33,545 nt of DNA. It comes from Verrucomicrobiales bacterium. GTDB taxonomy: Bacteria; Verrucomicrobiota; Verrucomicrobiia; Limisphaerales; UBA9464. Shown here in pieces: positions 14,143-22,445 of this stretch. Below the pieces are notes generated by a model. It saw nothing but the letters and a program-made list of their open reading frames with translations. It did not search any database and was not told the origin of the DNA. Every line of letters begins with the position of its first letter. Positions within the stretch are counted from its first letter, which is position 1. The stretch is taken from assembly GCA_027488845.1 (NCBI GenBank), contig JAIYBC010000008.1, positions 1 to 33,545 of the forward strand. Reading direction: 5' to 3'. The position numbers and the translations under genes were made by a program.

Positions 14143-17100
14143 ATGTGGCGGAGCTTGTTCCTGGGTGTTCTGACGGCGGTGGTCCTCCGGGCCCAACACG
14201 GCGGTGAACCGGCCTTCGATGCGGCCTCCGACGGGGCCCGTCGCTTCCAGTTGGCTCCCGGCCTGAGGCTGGACGTCTGGGCCGCGGAGCCCCAGCTCAG
14301 CAATGGCGTCGCGTTCAGCTTCGACGGCCGCGGCCGCGTGTACATCGCCGAGACCCACCGCTACGGGCCGTCCGTGTTCGACATCACCCAGAACACGAAC
14401 TGGCTGCTCGCCGACATGGCTTTCCGCTCGGTCGACGACCGTGCGCGGTTCCTCACCAACCAGTTCCGGACCAACCTCGCCATCCTGACCCGCGACCGCG
14501 AGAAGGTCCGTCGTGTCGAGGACCGCGATGGCGACGGCAGAGCGGACGTCTCCGAGGTGGTCGTGGACACCCCTTCGACGGTGGTGGATGGCACGGCGGC
14601 CGGCGTCCTGGCTGCCGCGGGCCGCGTCTACTTCGGCAACATCCCGGCGCTCCACTTCTTCAAGTTCTCCGACCCAGGTTCCCGCCAGTCCGAGACCCGG
14701 TCCGCAGCGGCCGCTCCCGCTGGAAACCTCAAGCTTGAAACCGAAGACTCCCTCCACGGCTTCGGCGTGCACATCGGCGTCACCGGCCACGACCTCCACG
14801 GGTTGATCCGCGGGCCGGATGGCCGCATCTACATGAGTTTCGGCGACCGCGGGGTCTGCGTGACCAACCGGGAGGGCGTGGTCATCCGGCTTCCGGACCG
14901 CGGAGGCGTCCTCCGGTGCGAGCCGGACGGATCGCGGTTGGAGGTCTTCTGCTCCGGCCTCCGCAATCCGCAGGAACTCGCCTTCGACGACCTCGGGAAC
15001 CTGTGGACCGTGGACAACGACACGGCGGGTCCCGACGACTGCCGGGTCCTGTATCTGGTGAAGGGTGGCGAGTACGGCTGGCGGACGGCCTTCCAGCATC
15101 AGGAAGGTTTTGGTCCATGGGTGCTCGAGGGGTTGTGGAAGGGTGGGCGGGACGCCATCCAACCGCTGGCCGGTGTGGTGAGCCAGGGGCCGAGCGGCTT
15201 GGCCTTCTACCCGGGGACCGGCTGGGGATCGCGCCTGGCAGGGAAGTTCGTCCACTGTGACTTCCCGGGCGGCGTCTGGGCCTTTTCCGTGAGGCCCCGC
15301 GGGGCCGGCTACGAGTTGGAGACGAAGGAAAAGCTGCTCTGGAACGCCTGGCCCACCGACGTGGACTTCGGCCCGGACGGCGCGCTCTACGTGCTCGACT
15401 GGATCCAGGGCTGGCAGATGCCGGGACGCGGACGGATCCACCGCCTCACCCCGACGGACGCCGTGCCGCTCACCGGGCTTCAGCGTCGGGAGATGGCCGA
15501 GGTGCGCCGGCTCCTCGCCGAGGGCATGGCTGGACGGAAGGACTCCGAACTCCTCGGACTGCTGGCGTCGCCGGACCGCCGTGTGCGTTTGGAAGCCCAG
15601 TGGGAACTTGCCGGCCGCGGGGCGAAGTCGTGGGATGGTTTCGTCCGGGTGGTGTCGAAGGGAAAGGGCCGACTGGAGCGGCTCCATGCGATGTGGGGGC
15701 TGGAGCAATCCACCCGCCAAGACGCCTCGAAGGCCGCCGGCCGGGCGATGGAGCGGTTGCTTCCGGTGGTGGACGACGCGGATCCGGAGGTCGCCGCGGC
15801 GGCGATGCTCACGATGGCCGATGCGCGGATCCGGAAGCTTCAGCCGCGTGTGGCCTCCCTGCTGGGGAGTCCGGATTCCCGGGTCCGTCGTGCTGCGTTC
15901 GCCGCCTTGGCGGCATTGAACGAAGGAACCTCCGCCGAGACGCCCACGTATCCGTGGAAGGAAGTCCGGGCCGCGATCCTGGATGGCGTCGCGGAGGATC
16001 CCTGGGTCGGTCAGGCGGTGGTTCGCGGTCTGCGGACCCAACGTTCAGGACGGACCGCCGGACGCGCCTTCCTCGACGGCCTTCTGAGCGATCCCGATCC
16101 GCGGGTGGTGTCGTTGGGCGTCGAGACGATCCGGCGCATCGCCGACGAGGAGGTACCGAACGGCGGGACCCAGGTGCCGTCGTTGGCGCCACTGCTGGCG
16201 CACCGGGATGCGTCGGTGGTCGACGCGGCGGCCCGGGCGATCCACGACATGCCGCTCGTGCGGGACCTTCCGTCCTTGGCTCAGTTCGTCACCCGGGTCG
16301 ACTGCCCGACGAACCTGATGACCCGGGTGGTGAACGCCGCGTTCCGGTTGGGCACCCCGCAGCACGCGTTGATGCTGGCCAACTTCGCCAAGCGCCGGGA
16401 CGTGCCCGACTTCGCACGCACGGCCGCCTTGGACGCCTTGGCGGATTGGGCGAAGCCGCCGGCTTTGGACAAGGTCGTGGGGCTTTGGAGGCCGGCCTTT
16501 GGAGGAGTGTCCGGTTTCCAGTCCTCGGCTTTCATCGGGGAAGGCGCGAGCGCGGCCACTGCAGGTGGAATGGAGCAGGCCTCGAAGCTTCCCGCGGCGT
16601 CGGCGACCGGAAGCCGGGAGCAGGAGGCCGGGAACCCGCGTCCGGGTTTCCTGGCGGCCGCGATGGAAGCGACCCGGGGTGGCGGGACGTCTCCGATGCG
16701 CCTGCCGGTTTTGCCGGAAGATCTCGGGCGTTCGATCGCGTTCGACGAGGCTTCCGGATTCAAGCGGAACGCCGAGCCGGCGAAGCGGGCGTTCCTGAAG
16801 GTGGCCGGCGAGATCCTCAACCCGATGGTCCCGGACGAATACGGGCTGCGCCTGGGAGGTCCCGGTGCCCCGGAGGCGGTGCAGAAGGCCGTCGTCGACG
16901 CGGCGTTGCGGCTTCGGGTGAAGGAGGCGGCCACGCATCTCTTCGCCCATTTCCAGTCGACCAACACGCCTTTGTCGGTGAAGGCGGCGATCGTCGACGC
17001 CTTGGCCGGCCTCAACTCCGCCCAGGCGGCCGACGCGGTGCGCCTCGCCCTCGACGATCCCCGTCTGCGGTCCGCGGCCGTGCCCCATCTCGACCGGTTG

Positions 17101-17826
17101 GAGGGCGGCGACACCGTCGGGGTGCTTTCGAACCTGGTCGTGGCCGCACGGCTCCCGGGGGACCTGCGCGCCGCCCAGTCGGCCTTGGCCGCGCTCGGCC
17201 GCATCGAGGGCCCCGTTGCCGTCCCGGTGCTGGACGCCTTCGTCACGAGGTTCCGTTCGGGAGGATGGCCGATGGCGCTTGAACTCGACCTCCGAGAGGC
17301 GGTCTTGCGCACCCCGCTTTCCAACAGCCTCGCGATTCCACGTCACCAACCGGGTGCACGGATGACCTTGGCCGGCTATTCCGACTGCCTTGAAGGCGGG
17401 GACTCCATCCGCGGGCGACAGGTCTTCCGCGAGAATCCCGCGGTCCAATGCCTGCGGTGCCACCAGGTGGCCGGAGAAGGCGGGATCGTGGGACCGAAGC
17501 TCGACGGGATCGGACGTCGTCAGGGCCGCGAGTACCTGCTGGAGAGCATCGTCTGGCCGAACCTCCGGATCGCGGCCGGGTCCGAGACGGTCGTGCTCAC
17601 ACGCAGGGACGGAACGGTCCTGAGCGGACTGCTTCGCGGCGAGGCGGAGGGCGTGCTGACTGTCGAGACCACCGGGGAAGATGGCTTGCCCGAGCTGGTG
17701 CGTGTGCCGGTGGCCGAAATCGGGCGCAGGGAACGGGGTCCGAGCGCGATGCCGGAGGGCTTGGCCGAGCAGTTGACGCCGTTCGACCTCCGCGACCTCG
17801 TGGAGTACCTGGCCGGACTGAAGTAG
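14143..17826 (+). CDS. PVC-type membrane-bound dehydrogenase with HEAT-like repeats and C-terminal haem-binding domain
   Basis: This 1,227-residue secreted protein begins with a signal peptide (MWRSLFLGVLTAVVLRA). About residues 35-450 form a beta-propeller dehydrogenase-like domain (GVAFSFDGRGRVYIAETHR, TGHDLHGLIRGPDGRIYMSF, GLRNPQELAFDDLGNLWTVD). A long alpha-helical HEAT-like region follows (about 460-1060). A c-type haem motif CLRCH sits at 1103-1107, followed by GGIVGPKLDGIGRR and LLESIVWPN, as in the PVC haem-binding domain. The substrate is probably a sugar or alcohol outside the cytoplasm, but this is not shown. Two segments look repeat-derived: residues about 180-203 (AGNLKLETEDS) and about 788-835. 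TAGGTT lies 6 bp before the ATG, allowing a leaderless transcript. Confidence 0.92.
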   Translation: MWRSLFLGVLTAVVLRAQHGGEPAFDAASDGARRFQLAPGLRLDVWAAEPQLSNGVAFSFDGRGRVYIAETHRYGPSVFDITQNTNWLLADMAFRSVDDRARFLTNQFRTNLAILTRDREKVRRVEDRDGDGRADVSEVVVDTPSTVVDGTAAGVLAAAGRVYFGNIPALHFFKFSDPGSRQSETRSAAAAPAGNLKLETEDSLHGFGVHIGVTGHDLHGLIRGPDGRIYMSFGDRGVCVTNREGVVIRLPDRGGVLRCEPDGSRLEVFCSGLRNPQELAFDDLGNLWTVDNDTAGPDDCRVLYLVKGGEYGWRTAFQHQEGFGPWVLEGLWKGGRDAIQPLAGVVSQGPSGLAFYPGTGWGSRLAGKFVHCDFPGGVWAFSVRPRGAGYELETKEKLLWNAWPTDVDFGPDGALYVLDWIQGWQMPGRGRIHRLTPTDAVPLTGLQRREMAEVRRLLAEGMAGRKDSELLGLLASPDRRVRLEAQWELAGRGAKSWDGFVRVVSKGKGRLERLHAMWGLEQSTRQDASKAAGRAMERLLPVVDDADPEVAAAAMLTMADARIRKLQPRVASLLGSPDSRVRRAAFAALAALNEGTSAETPTYPWKEVRAAILDGVAEDPWVGQAVVRGLRTQRSGRTAGRAFLDGLLSDPDPRVVSLGVETIRRIADEEVPNGGTQVPSLAPLLAHRDASVVDAAARAIHDMPLVRDLPSLAQFVTRVDCPTNLMTRVVNAAFRLGTPQHALMLANFAKRRDVPDFARTAALDALADWAKPPALDKVVGLWRPAFGGVSGFQSSAFIGEGASAATAGGMEQASKLPAASATGSREQEAGNPRPGFLAAAMEATRGGGTSPMRLPVLPEDLGRSIAFDEASGFKRNAEPAKRAFLKVAGEILNPMVPDEYGLRLGGPGAPEAVQKAVVDAALRLRVKEAATHLFAHFQSTNTPLSVKAAIVDALAGLNSAQAADAVRLALDDPRLRSAAVPHLDRLEGGDTVGVLSNLVVAARLPGDLRAAQSALAALGRIEGPVAVPVLDAFVTRFRSGGWPMALELDLREAVLRTPLSNSLAIPRHQPGARMTLAGYSDCLEGGDSIRGRQVFRENPAVQCLRCHQVAGEGGIVGPKLDGIGRRQGREYLLESIVWPNLRIAAGSETVVLTRRDGTVLSGLLRGEAEGVLTVETTGEDGLPELVRVPVAEIGRRERGPSAMPEGLAEQLTPFDLRDLVEYLAGLK

Positions 17827-17991
17827 GGAGAGGGACCCGCCACGGCGGCGCGGAGGGCACGGAACGCTCAGTTCGACACGGATTTCACCGAGAGAAAGGA
17901 GGGTTCCGGGCAGCCGATCACCCGATCCGTTTCGCCTCGGAATCCGTGGAATCCGTGTCGCGACTTCGAGGCCAGGCCCCCCCGCCGGCTT
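17827..17991. other. Convergent intergenic region with dispersed repeats
   Basis: No gene is seen between the dehydrogenase and the convergent ROK-type gene. It holds a copy of the GCCACGGAG-type repeat (17839-17863) and a pair of 15-base inverted arms built from CACGGATT units (17874-17888 and 17946-17960). Confidence 0.6.
17874..17960. repeat. Inverted repeat with 15-bp arms
   Basis: CGACACGGATTTCAC (17874-17888) is matched by GTGGAATCCGTGTCG (17946-17960), 14 of 15 positions complementary and the other a possible G-U pair, with a 57-base loop. It lies between two convergent genes and may stabilise or end both transcripts. There is no T-run. Confidence 0.65.
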
Positions 17992-19374
17992 TTAGCCGAC
18001 CTGGGCGAGGCTGGCGGCGGCGATGGCCTGGCCGTGGCGCTTGTCCTTCTCGTCGGGCATGTGGAACCGGATCTTCGCGGCGAGCGCGGGGAACTCCGCG
18101 GCGAGGACCTGCTTCGCGCCCTCGAGGATGACGTCACCGCCGGAACCGCTGGTGACGCGTCCGAGGATGAGCACATGGCGGAGGTCGTAGAAGTCGGCCC
18201 AGTGGGCGACGGCGTAGCCGAAGCAGGTTCCGATCGTGGCGTAGATCCGGGCGGCCCTGGGATCGCCGTCGGCCATGAGCTTCTGGACGTGCTTGAGCTT
18301 CTCCGGGAGCGGGAGCGACGCCTCGACCTCGATGCCGGCGAGGGGGATGAGACGTCCGACGGCCTGCTGGCTGAAGAACTGCACGCCGCAGCCCGGGTCG
18401 CCGCTCCACTCGTCCTTCGGCGCGTCCGGCCGGTAGTCCACCGGCGAGAAGGCCAGCTCGTTGAGCCACGAGGTGATGTTGCCTTCGGCGGTGACGAATC
18501 CGCCGGCGGTGCTGGTGCCCATGGAGACGCCGAGGACGGAGTTCACCCCGAGCGACATGGAGGCGGCCAAGGCGGTGACCTCGCCGTCGTTCACCACCTC
18601 GAAGGGGATGCCGTTCCACTCGCGGCGGAGGTCGAGGAAGATGTCCCGGACATGCTTCGCGAAATCCTCCTTGGAGACGCCGCGGAACAGGGAGGCGACC
18701 TTGACCCGGTTGTTCACGTACACGCCGGCGGCGCTGCCGCCGATGGCGTCGACCTTCGGCAGATGGGCCGCGGCGCGGCGGAGGGAATCCTGGATCCCGG
18801 AGATGTGGTACTGCGGGTCGGCCTGGAAGTAGGGGTCCCAGACGATCTCCTCGCTGAAGACCACCTTGCCGTCGAGCACGGCGGCCACCTTGCGGTCGGA
18901 GCCGCCGAGGTCGAATCCGATGCGGCAGCCGTCGAGGTGGCGTCCGAGCGGGGCCGAGGAGGACTTGGCGGGCGGCAGTTCCGCGGTGTGGACCACCTCG
19001 ATCGGGCCGTCGTAGATGCGTTCGCCGATGATCTCGGAGTCGAACCGGCCGGTCGGCGTGTCGCGGTAGTGGACGGCGAGGGCCTCGGCGAGGTCCTTGG
19101 GACCCTGGAACCAGATCCGGCGTCCACCCCAGGTCCAGAGGAGGAACTTGGCGAGGCGTTCGACGAAGAAGCCGTTCGCGGCGGCGTGGGGATGTTCCGG
19201 TGCGAGGACGGCGGTGTCGTGGTGGAACACCGAGCCGTCGGCCTGCTCGAGGGCGATGCGGACCGGGATGGTCGCCTCGCGGGCGAAAGCGTGGCGGGCG
19301 AGGACGGCGGGGCGGAAGCCGGGGTCGAGGACGGGGACGATCTTCGGAACCGGCAGCAGCGCGGCTGGAATCAT
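17992..19374 (-). CDS. ROK-type sugar kinase/ASKHA-fold protein with long N-terminal extension
   Basis: The 460-residue protein has an ROK-like ATP-binding core starting near residue 152: GFDLGGSDRKVAAVLDG (phosphate-1 motif), GGSAAGVYVNN, VVNDGEVTALA with the likely catalytic aspartate D263, and GVSMGTSTAGGFV. ROK kinases phosphorylate sugars such as glucose or N-acetylmannosamine. Two features are unusual: about 150 residues precede the core, and the zinc-binding CxCGxxGCxE signature is missing, with only DPGCGVQFFSQQ at that place. The ATG at 19374 (MIPAALLPVPK) is preferred to one 12 codons earlier. It lies 118 bp after the GH-GT fusion gene on the same strand and may share its transcript. 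The substrate is unknown. Confidence 0.82.
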   Translation of the reverse strand: MIPAALLPVPKIVPVLDPGFRPAVLARHAFAREATIPVRIALEQADGSVFHHDTAVLAPEHPHAAANGFFVERLAKFLLWTWGGRRIWFQGPKDLAEALAVHYRDTPTGRFDSEIIGERIYDGPIEVVHTAELPPAKSSSAPLGRHLDGCRIGFDLGGSDRKVAAVLDGKVVFSEEIVWDPYFQADPQYHISGIQDSLRRAAAHLPKVDAIGGSAAGVYVNNRVKVASLFRGVSKEDFAKHVRDIFLDLRREWNGIPFEVVNDGEVTALAASMSLGVNSVLGVSMGTSTAGGFVTAEGNITSWLNELAFSPVDYRPDAPKDEWSGDPGCGVQFFSQQAVGRLIPLAGIEVEASLPLPEKLKHVQKLMADGDPRAARIYATIGTCFGYAVAHWADFYDLRHVLILGRVTSGSGGDVILEGAKQVLAAEFPALAAKIRFHMPDEKDKRHGQAIAAASLAQVG

Positions 19375-19492
19375 GGAAGCAGCGTGCCGAGATCGGCGAC
19401 GGGTCGGCAAGGAATGTCGGAGATGGGTGAGGAGGCGTGGAGCAAGGAGCAGAGAGCCGGTAGCGGGGAGCGGAAATCGCCCGGCTCCGGCT

Positions 19493-22039
19493 TCATTCCG
19501 GCTTGGAAACGCGGACGAGGCGGAACTCCTTGGCGCAGTCGTCGAGGAAGGCGACGACGAGGCGGTGGAGTTCGCGTTGGGCGAGGTTGAGCCTCCAGGC
19601 GAGGGGCCACAGGGAGAGCAGCACCAGCCAGGGCCAGAACCGGTATGGGGTGCCCGACAGGGACTCGGGGAAGGGGAACCGGCTGGCGATGCCGATGAAG
19701 ACCAGCTCGGTTCCGGCGACGGTGGCGAAGACGACCCGTGCGAAGGAGCTCCATTCCGAGTGCACGCGGCAGCGGAGCATCTGGCGGTTCCAGGAGTGGA
19801 ACTCCACGGCGGTCAGCACCTGCAGGCGTGCCCAGCGTGAGCCGTAGATCTCGACGTCGAACGGGCTCCAACCCGCGTCGGGCTTGTTCTGCCATCCCAG
19901 GAGGTCCAGGCGTTCGAGCACGCGTCGGAGGAAGCCCATGCGGTCGACGCCCTTCTCGGCCCAGTAGAGGAGCACGCGGAGGGAGTCCTCGCGGTCCTCG
20001 AGGCTGAGGGACTCCAGGTTCTCGCGGGCGCTGAGGGGGCGCTGCCGGTCGAGCAGGTTGCCGCGATGGCGGGCCCAGCCGCGCACGATGGGCTGGAGGA
20101 AGAACAGCATGGCCACCAGCGGACGTGACCAGAATCGGCGGCGGCCCGACGGAAGGTCGGCCTGGCGTGCGGCCAGGATGCAGAGGCTCAGCGAGAAGAG
20201 GAGACTGGCCACGCCGAGCGTCCAGACGAACGGCGCCACGGCGCTGACCACCAGGAGCGGCGTGGTGACGAGGACGTGGTACTCCAGGCTGGTCACCACG
20301 ACCAACGTGAGGCTGGCGTCCCGGGTGTAGATGCTTTGGAACGGCGCGCTGCCGAACATGCCGTGGTAGATCACGGGACGCCGTGTCTCCACGCCGATCT
20401 TGGCCTGGGTGTAGATGCGTCCGTGCCACATCGAACCGCCGAAGTGGTTGAAGTTCTCCGGGTGCCGCCGTTCCAGCAGGGCCTCGGCCTCGCCGTAGCC
20501 GCCCTGCTGGCGGAGGTAGGCCCGGATGGTGTTCCGGCGGTAGTGCCAGACGAATCCGGCCGGACTGAACCCGATGCGGTAGCCGCGCTGCTGGAGCCGC
20601 CAGCAGATGTCCACGTCGTCGCCGGCGCGCCGGTAGATCGGGTCGAACCCGCCGATCTCCTTCAGCGACCAGCGGTAGAAGGCCATGTTGCAGCCCGGGA
20701 TGTGCTCGGCGACGCGGTCGTTGAGCATCACATGCGCCGGTCCGCCCGGGGAGACCATGACCGCCGCCGCGGTGGGGGAGTCGTCGGGCGGGAGGAAGTT
20801 GTGTCCGCCGATGCCGGCGAAACGGGAGCGCAGCAGGTCGCCGACGAGGTAGTGCAGCCAGTCCTCGTCCGCCCGGCAGTCGGAGTCGGTGAACGCCACG
20901 ATCTCGCCGGTGGCGGCGTCGATCCCGGTGTTGCGCGCGACGCCGAGCCCCTGGTTGCGCTCGTGCCGGATGTTGCGGACGCCGGGAAAGGTCGCGGCGA
21001 TGGACTGGGTGGCGTCGGTCGATCCGTCGTCGACGAGGATGACCTCGTAGTCGGGGTAGTTCAGCCGTTCGAGGGAATGGAGGCAGGACTTGAGGGTGGC
21101 CGCGCCGTTGTAGCTCGCGACGACGACGGAGACGCGTGGCGTCCCGGGCAGCGGGAACCACGGGGCCGTCTCGAACCGTTTTCGTACCGTCTCGAAAGCG
21201 GGCTTCGGCGACCGGTCGGCCCGGGTCAGTCCGAACGCCCAGTCCTCGACGAGCCGGCCTCCGTGGAACCATTCGTCGGTGAACGAATAGACCACCACGC
21301 CGGCGCATCCGCCGCGGAAGGCGCTCTCGACCTGCCACCCGAGGATCTCCGCCTGCGCCTCCTCGCCCTCGCGGATGGTGTCGATCCCGAACTCGCCGAT
21401 CATCAGCGGCTTCGTGTCGGCCAGCATCTGCAGCCGGGCGAGGTAGTTCTCGAAGGGCTGCCGTTCGTGCAGGTAGACGTTGAAGCAGTGGAAGTCGATC
21501 AGGTCCGGCCGGAGGAACTCGGTGGTCGGGAAGTTGCCGAAGGTGCAGAGCAGTTCGGCGTCCTCGGCCTTGGCCGTGGCCACCAGCCGGTCGATGAACG
21601 CCTCCACCGCCTGGGCGCCGCTCCAGCGCACGATGTCCGCCGGGATCTCGTTGACCACGCTCAGCGCGAACACCGCCGGATGCGCCGCGCAGACGCGGGC
21701 GGCCTCGCGCACGGTCCTGACGACCGCCTCCTGCGCCTCCTCGGTGTCGAGGAAGCAGACGTGCCGGTTCCAGGGGACGTCGATCAGAAGCCGCAATCCA
21801 TGTTCGAACGCGAGGTCCAGGAACCACCGTGGCGGCACGTGGTACACGCGGAGCAGGTTCGCCCCGAGCGAACGGACCTGCTGGAAGTCGCGACGTGTCG
21901 TCTCGGAGGAGGCGAAGTGCCCGCCTTCCGGATCCGGGGCCAGCGGTCCGTAGGTGATGCCCTTCGGATGGAACTTGCGGCCCGAGAGACGGAAGAACTT
22001 CCCGTCGACGGTCACGCGTTCGCGGTTCTGGCCTGGCAT
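19493..22039 (-). CDS. Glycoside hydrolase-like (TIM barrel) and family 2 glycosyltransferase fusion, membrane anchored
   Basis: This 848-residue protein combines two enzyme types. Residues about 10-290 resemble a clan GH-A barrel (KFHPKGITYGPLAPD at the start), with likely acid/base E131 in VVNEIPAD and nucleophile E216 in LMIGEFGID. From about 302 a GT2 domain begins: RVSVVVASYNGAATLKSCL, VDDGSTDAT, DSD (385-387), GCNMAFYRW and GDDVDICWRLQQRGYRI (about 473-488). The C-terminal third has four or so membrane segments (for example VTTPLLVVSAVAPFVW, WPWLVLLSLWPLAW). No signal peptide is seen. The start at 22039 is chosen because homologous-looking sequence begins directly after it; in-frame starts at 22090 and 22189 exist. 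Polysaccharide synthesis coupled to trimming is an inference. Confidence 0.85.
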   Translation of the reverse strand: MPGQNRERVTVDGKFFRLSGRKFHPKGITYGPLAPDPEGGHFASSETTRRDFQQVRSLGANLLRVYHVPPRWFLDLAFEHGLRLLIDVPWNRHVCFLDTEEAQEAVVRTVREAARVCAAHPAVFALSVVNEIPADIVRWSGAQAVEAFIDRLVATAKAEDAELLCTFGNFPTTEFLRPDLIDFHCFNVYLHERQPFENYLARLQMLADTKPLMIGEFGIDTIREGEEAQAEILGWQVESAFRGGCAGVVVYSFTDEWFHGGRLVEDWAFGLTRADRSPKPAFETVRKRFETAPWFPLPGTPRVSVVVASYNGAATLKSCLHSLERLNYPDYEVILVDDGSTDATQSIAATFPGVRNIRHERNQGLGVARNTGIDAATGEIVAFTDSDCRADEDWLHYLVGDLLRSRFAGIGGHNFLPPDDSPTAAAVMVSPGGPAHVMLNDRVAEHIPGCNMAFYRWSLKEIGGFDPIYRRAGDDVDICWRLQQRGYRIGFSPAGFVWHYRRNTIRAYLRQQGGYGEAEALLERRHPENFNHFGGSMWHGRIYTQAKIGVETRRPVIYHGMFGSAPFQSIYTRDASLTLVVVTSLEYHVLVTTPLLVVSAVAPFVWTLGVASLLFSLSLCILAARQADLPSGRRRFWSRPLVAMLFFLQPIVRGWARHRGNLLDRQRPLSARENLESLSLEDREDSLRVLLYWAEKGVDRMGFLRRVLERLDLLGWQNKPDAGWSPFDVEIYGSRWARLQVLTAVEFHSWNRQMLRCRVHSEWSSFARVVFATVAGTELVFIGIASRFPFPESLSGTPYRFWPWLVLLSLWPLAWRLNLAQRELHRLVVAFLDDCAKEFRLVRVSKPE

Positions 22040-22445
22040 CGGGTTCACAATCCCCGGCTCGGCCACGGCCGAACCGGCGGGCGGCACCATGGGGTCCGGG
22101 CCCGGCCGACGGAAGCCCCAAGCCGACGTTCCATCCGCCGGCGGGAGGCCGGTGACGGGAACCTGGACATGGAGGCGGGCGGGAGACATGGGGCGGTACG
22201 TTCGGCAGTTCGGACTGGAACCGTCCGGTACGAATTCACGGGGACACGCAACCGCCCGGAGAATCCCTGTCAGGACGCCTCCCAAGCTGGACCGTCAGGA
22301 CGCGGGCGAACCGGGAGGACTCCCTGGAAAGCGGGAGTGGGGAGCAGGATCCGGTTTCATTGGGCAGGTTGCCTTCACCGCTGAAAGCCGGCTCCCCATT
22401 GGCGCCTTTGTGTTTTCGCGTGAGTTCCGTCCCGTCTTGGACCGC
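22040..22445. other. Intergenic region between the GH-GT gene and the serine acetyltransferase gene
   Basis: No gene can be supported. It contains a 10-bp direct repeat GTCAGGACGC (22269-22278 and 22294-22303, start-to-start spacing 25 bp), a GGAGCAGG-rich stretch near 22335, and a degenerate copy of a common TTTGCGTCTTTGCG-like dispersed repeat near 22395-22430. The promoter for the minus-strand GH-GT gene should lie here but I could not assign one. Confidence 0.5.

Noticed and set aside
13972-16041. A 689-codon open frame on the minus strand
   Set aside because: It is antisense to hemL and the PVC dehydrogenase, both of which have strong motifs.
19371-22121. A 916-codon frame parallel to the GH-GT fusion
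   Set aside because: It is the same-strand shifted frame of a gene with clear GH and GT2 motifs, and is Arg/Pro/Gly rich.
22040-22285. Longer start for the GH-GT protein at a TTG codon (22285)
   Set aside because: The extra 82 residues are unconserved-looking and include repeat DNA; ATG at 22039 is directly before the barrel.
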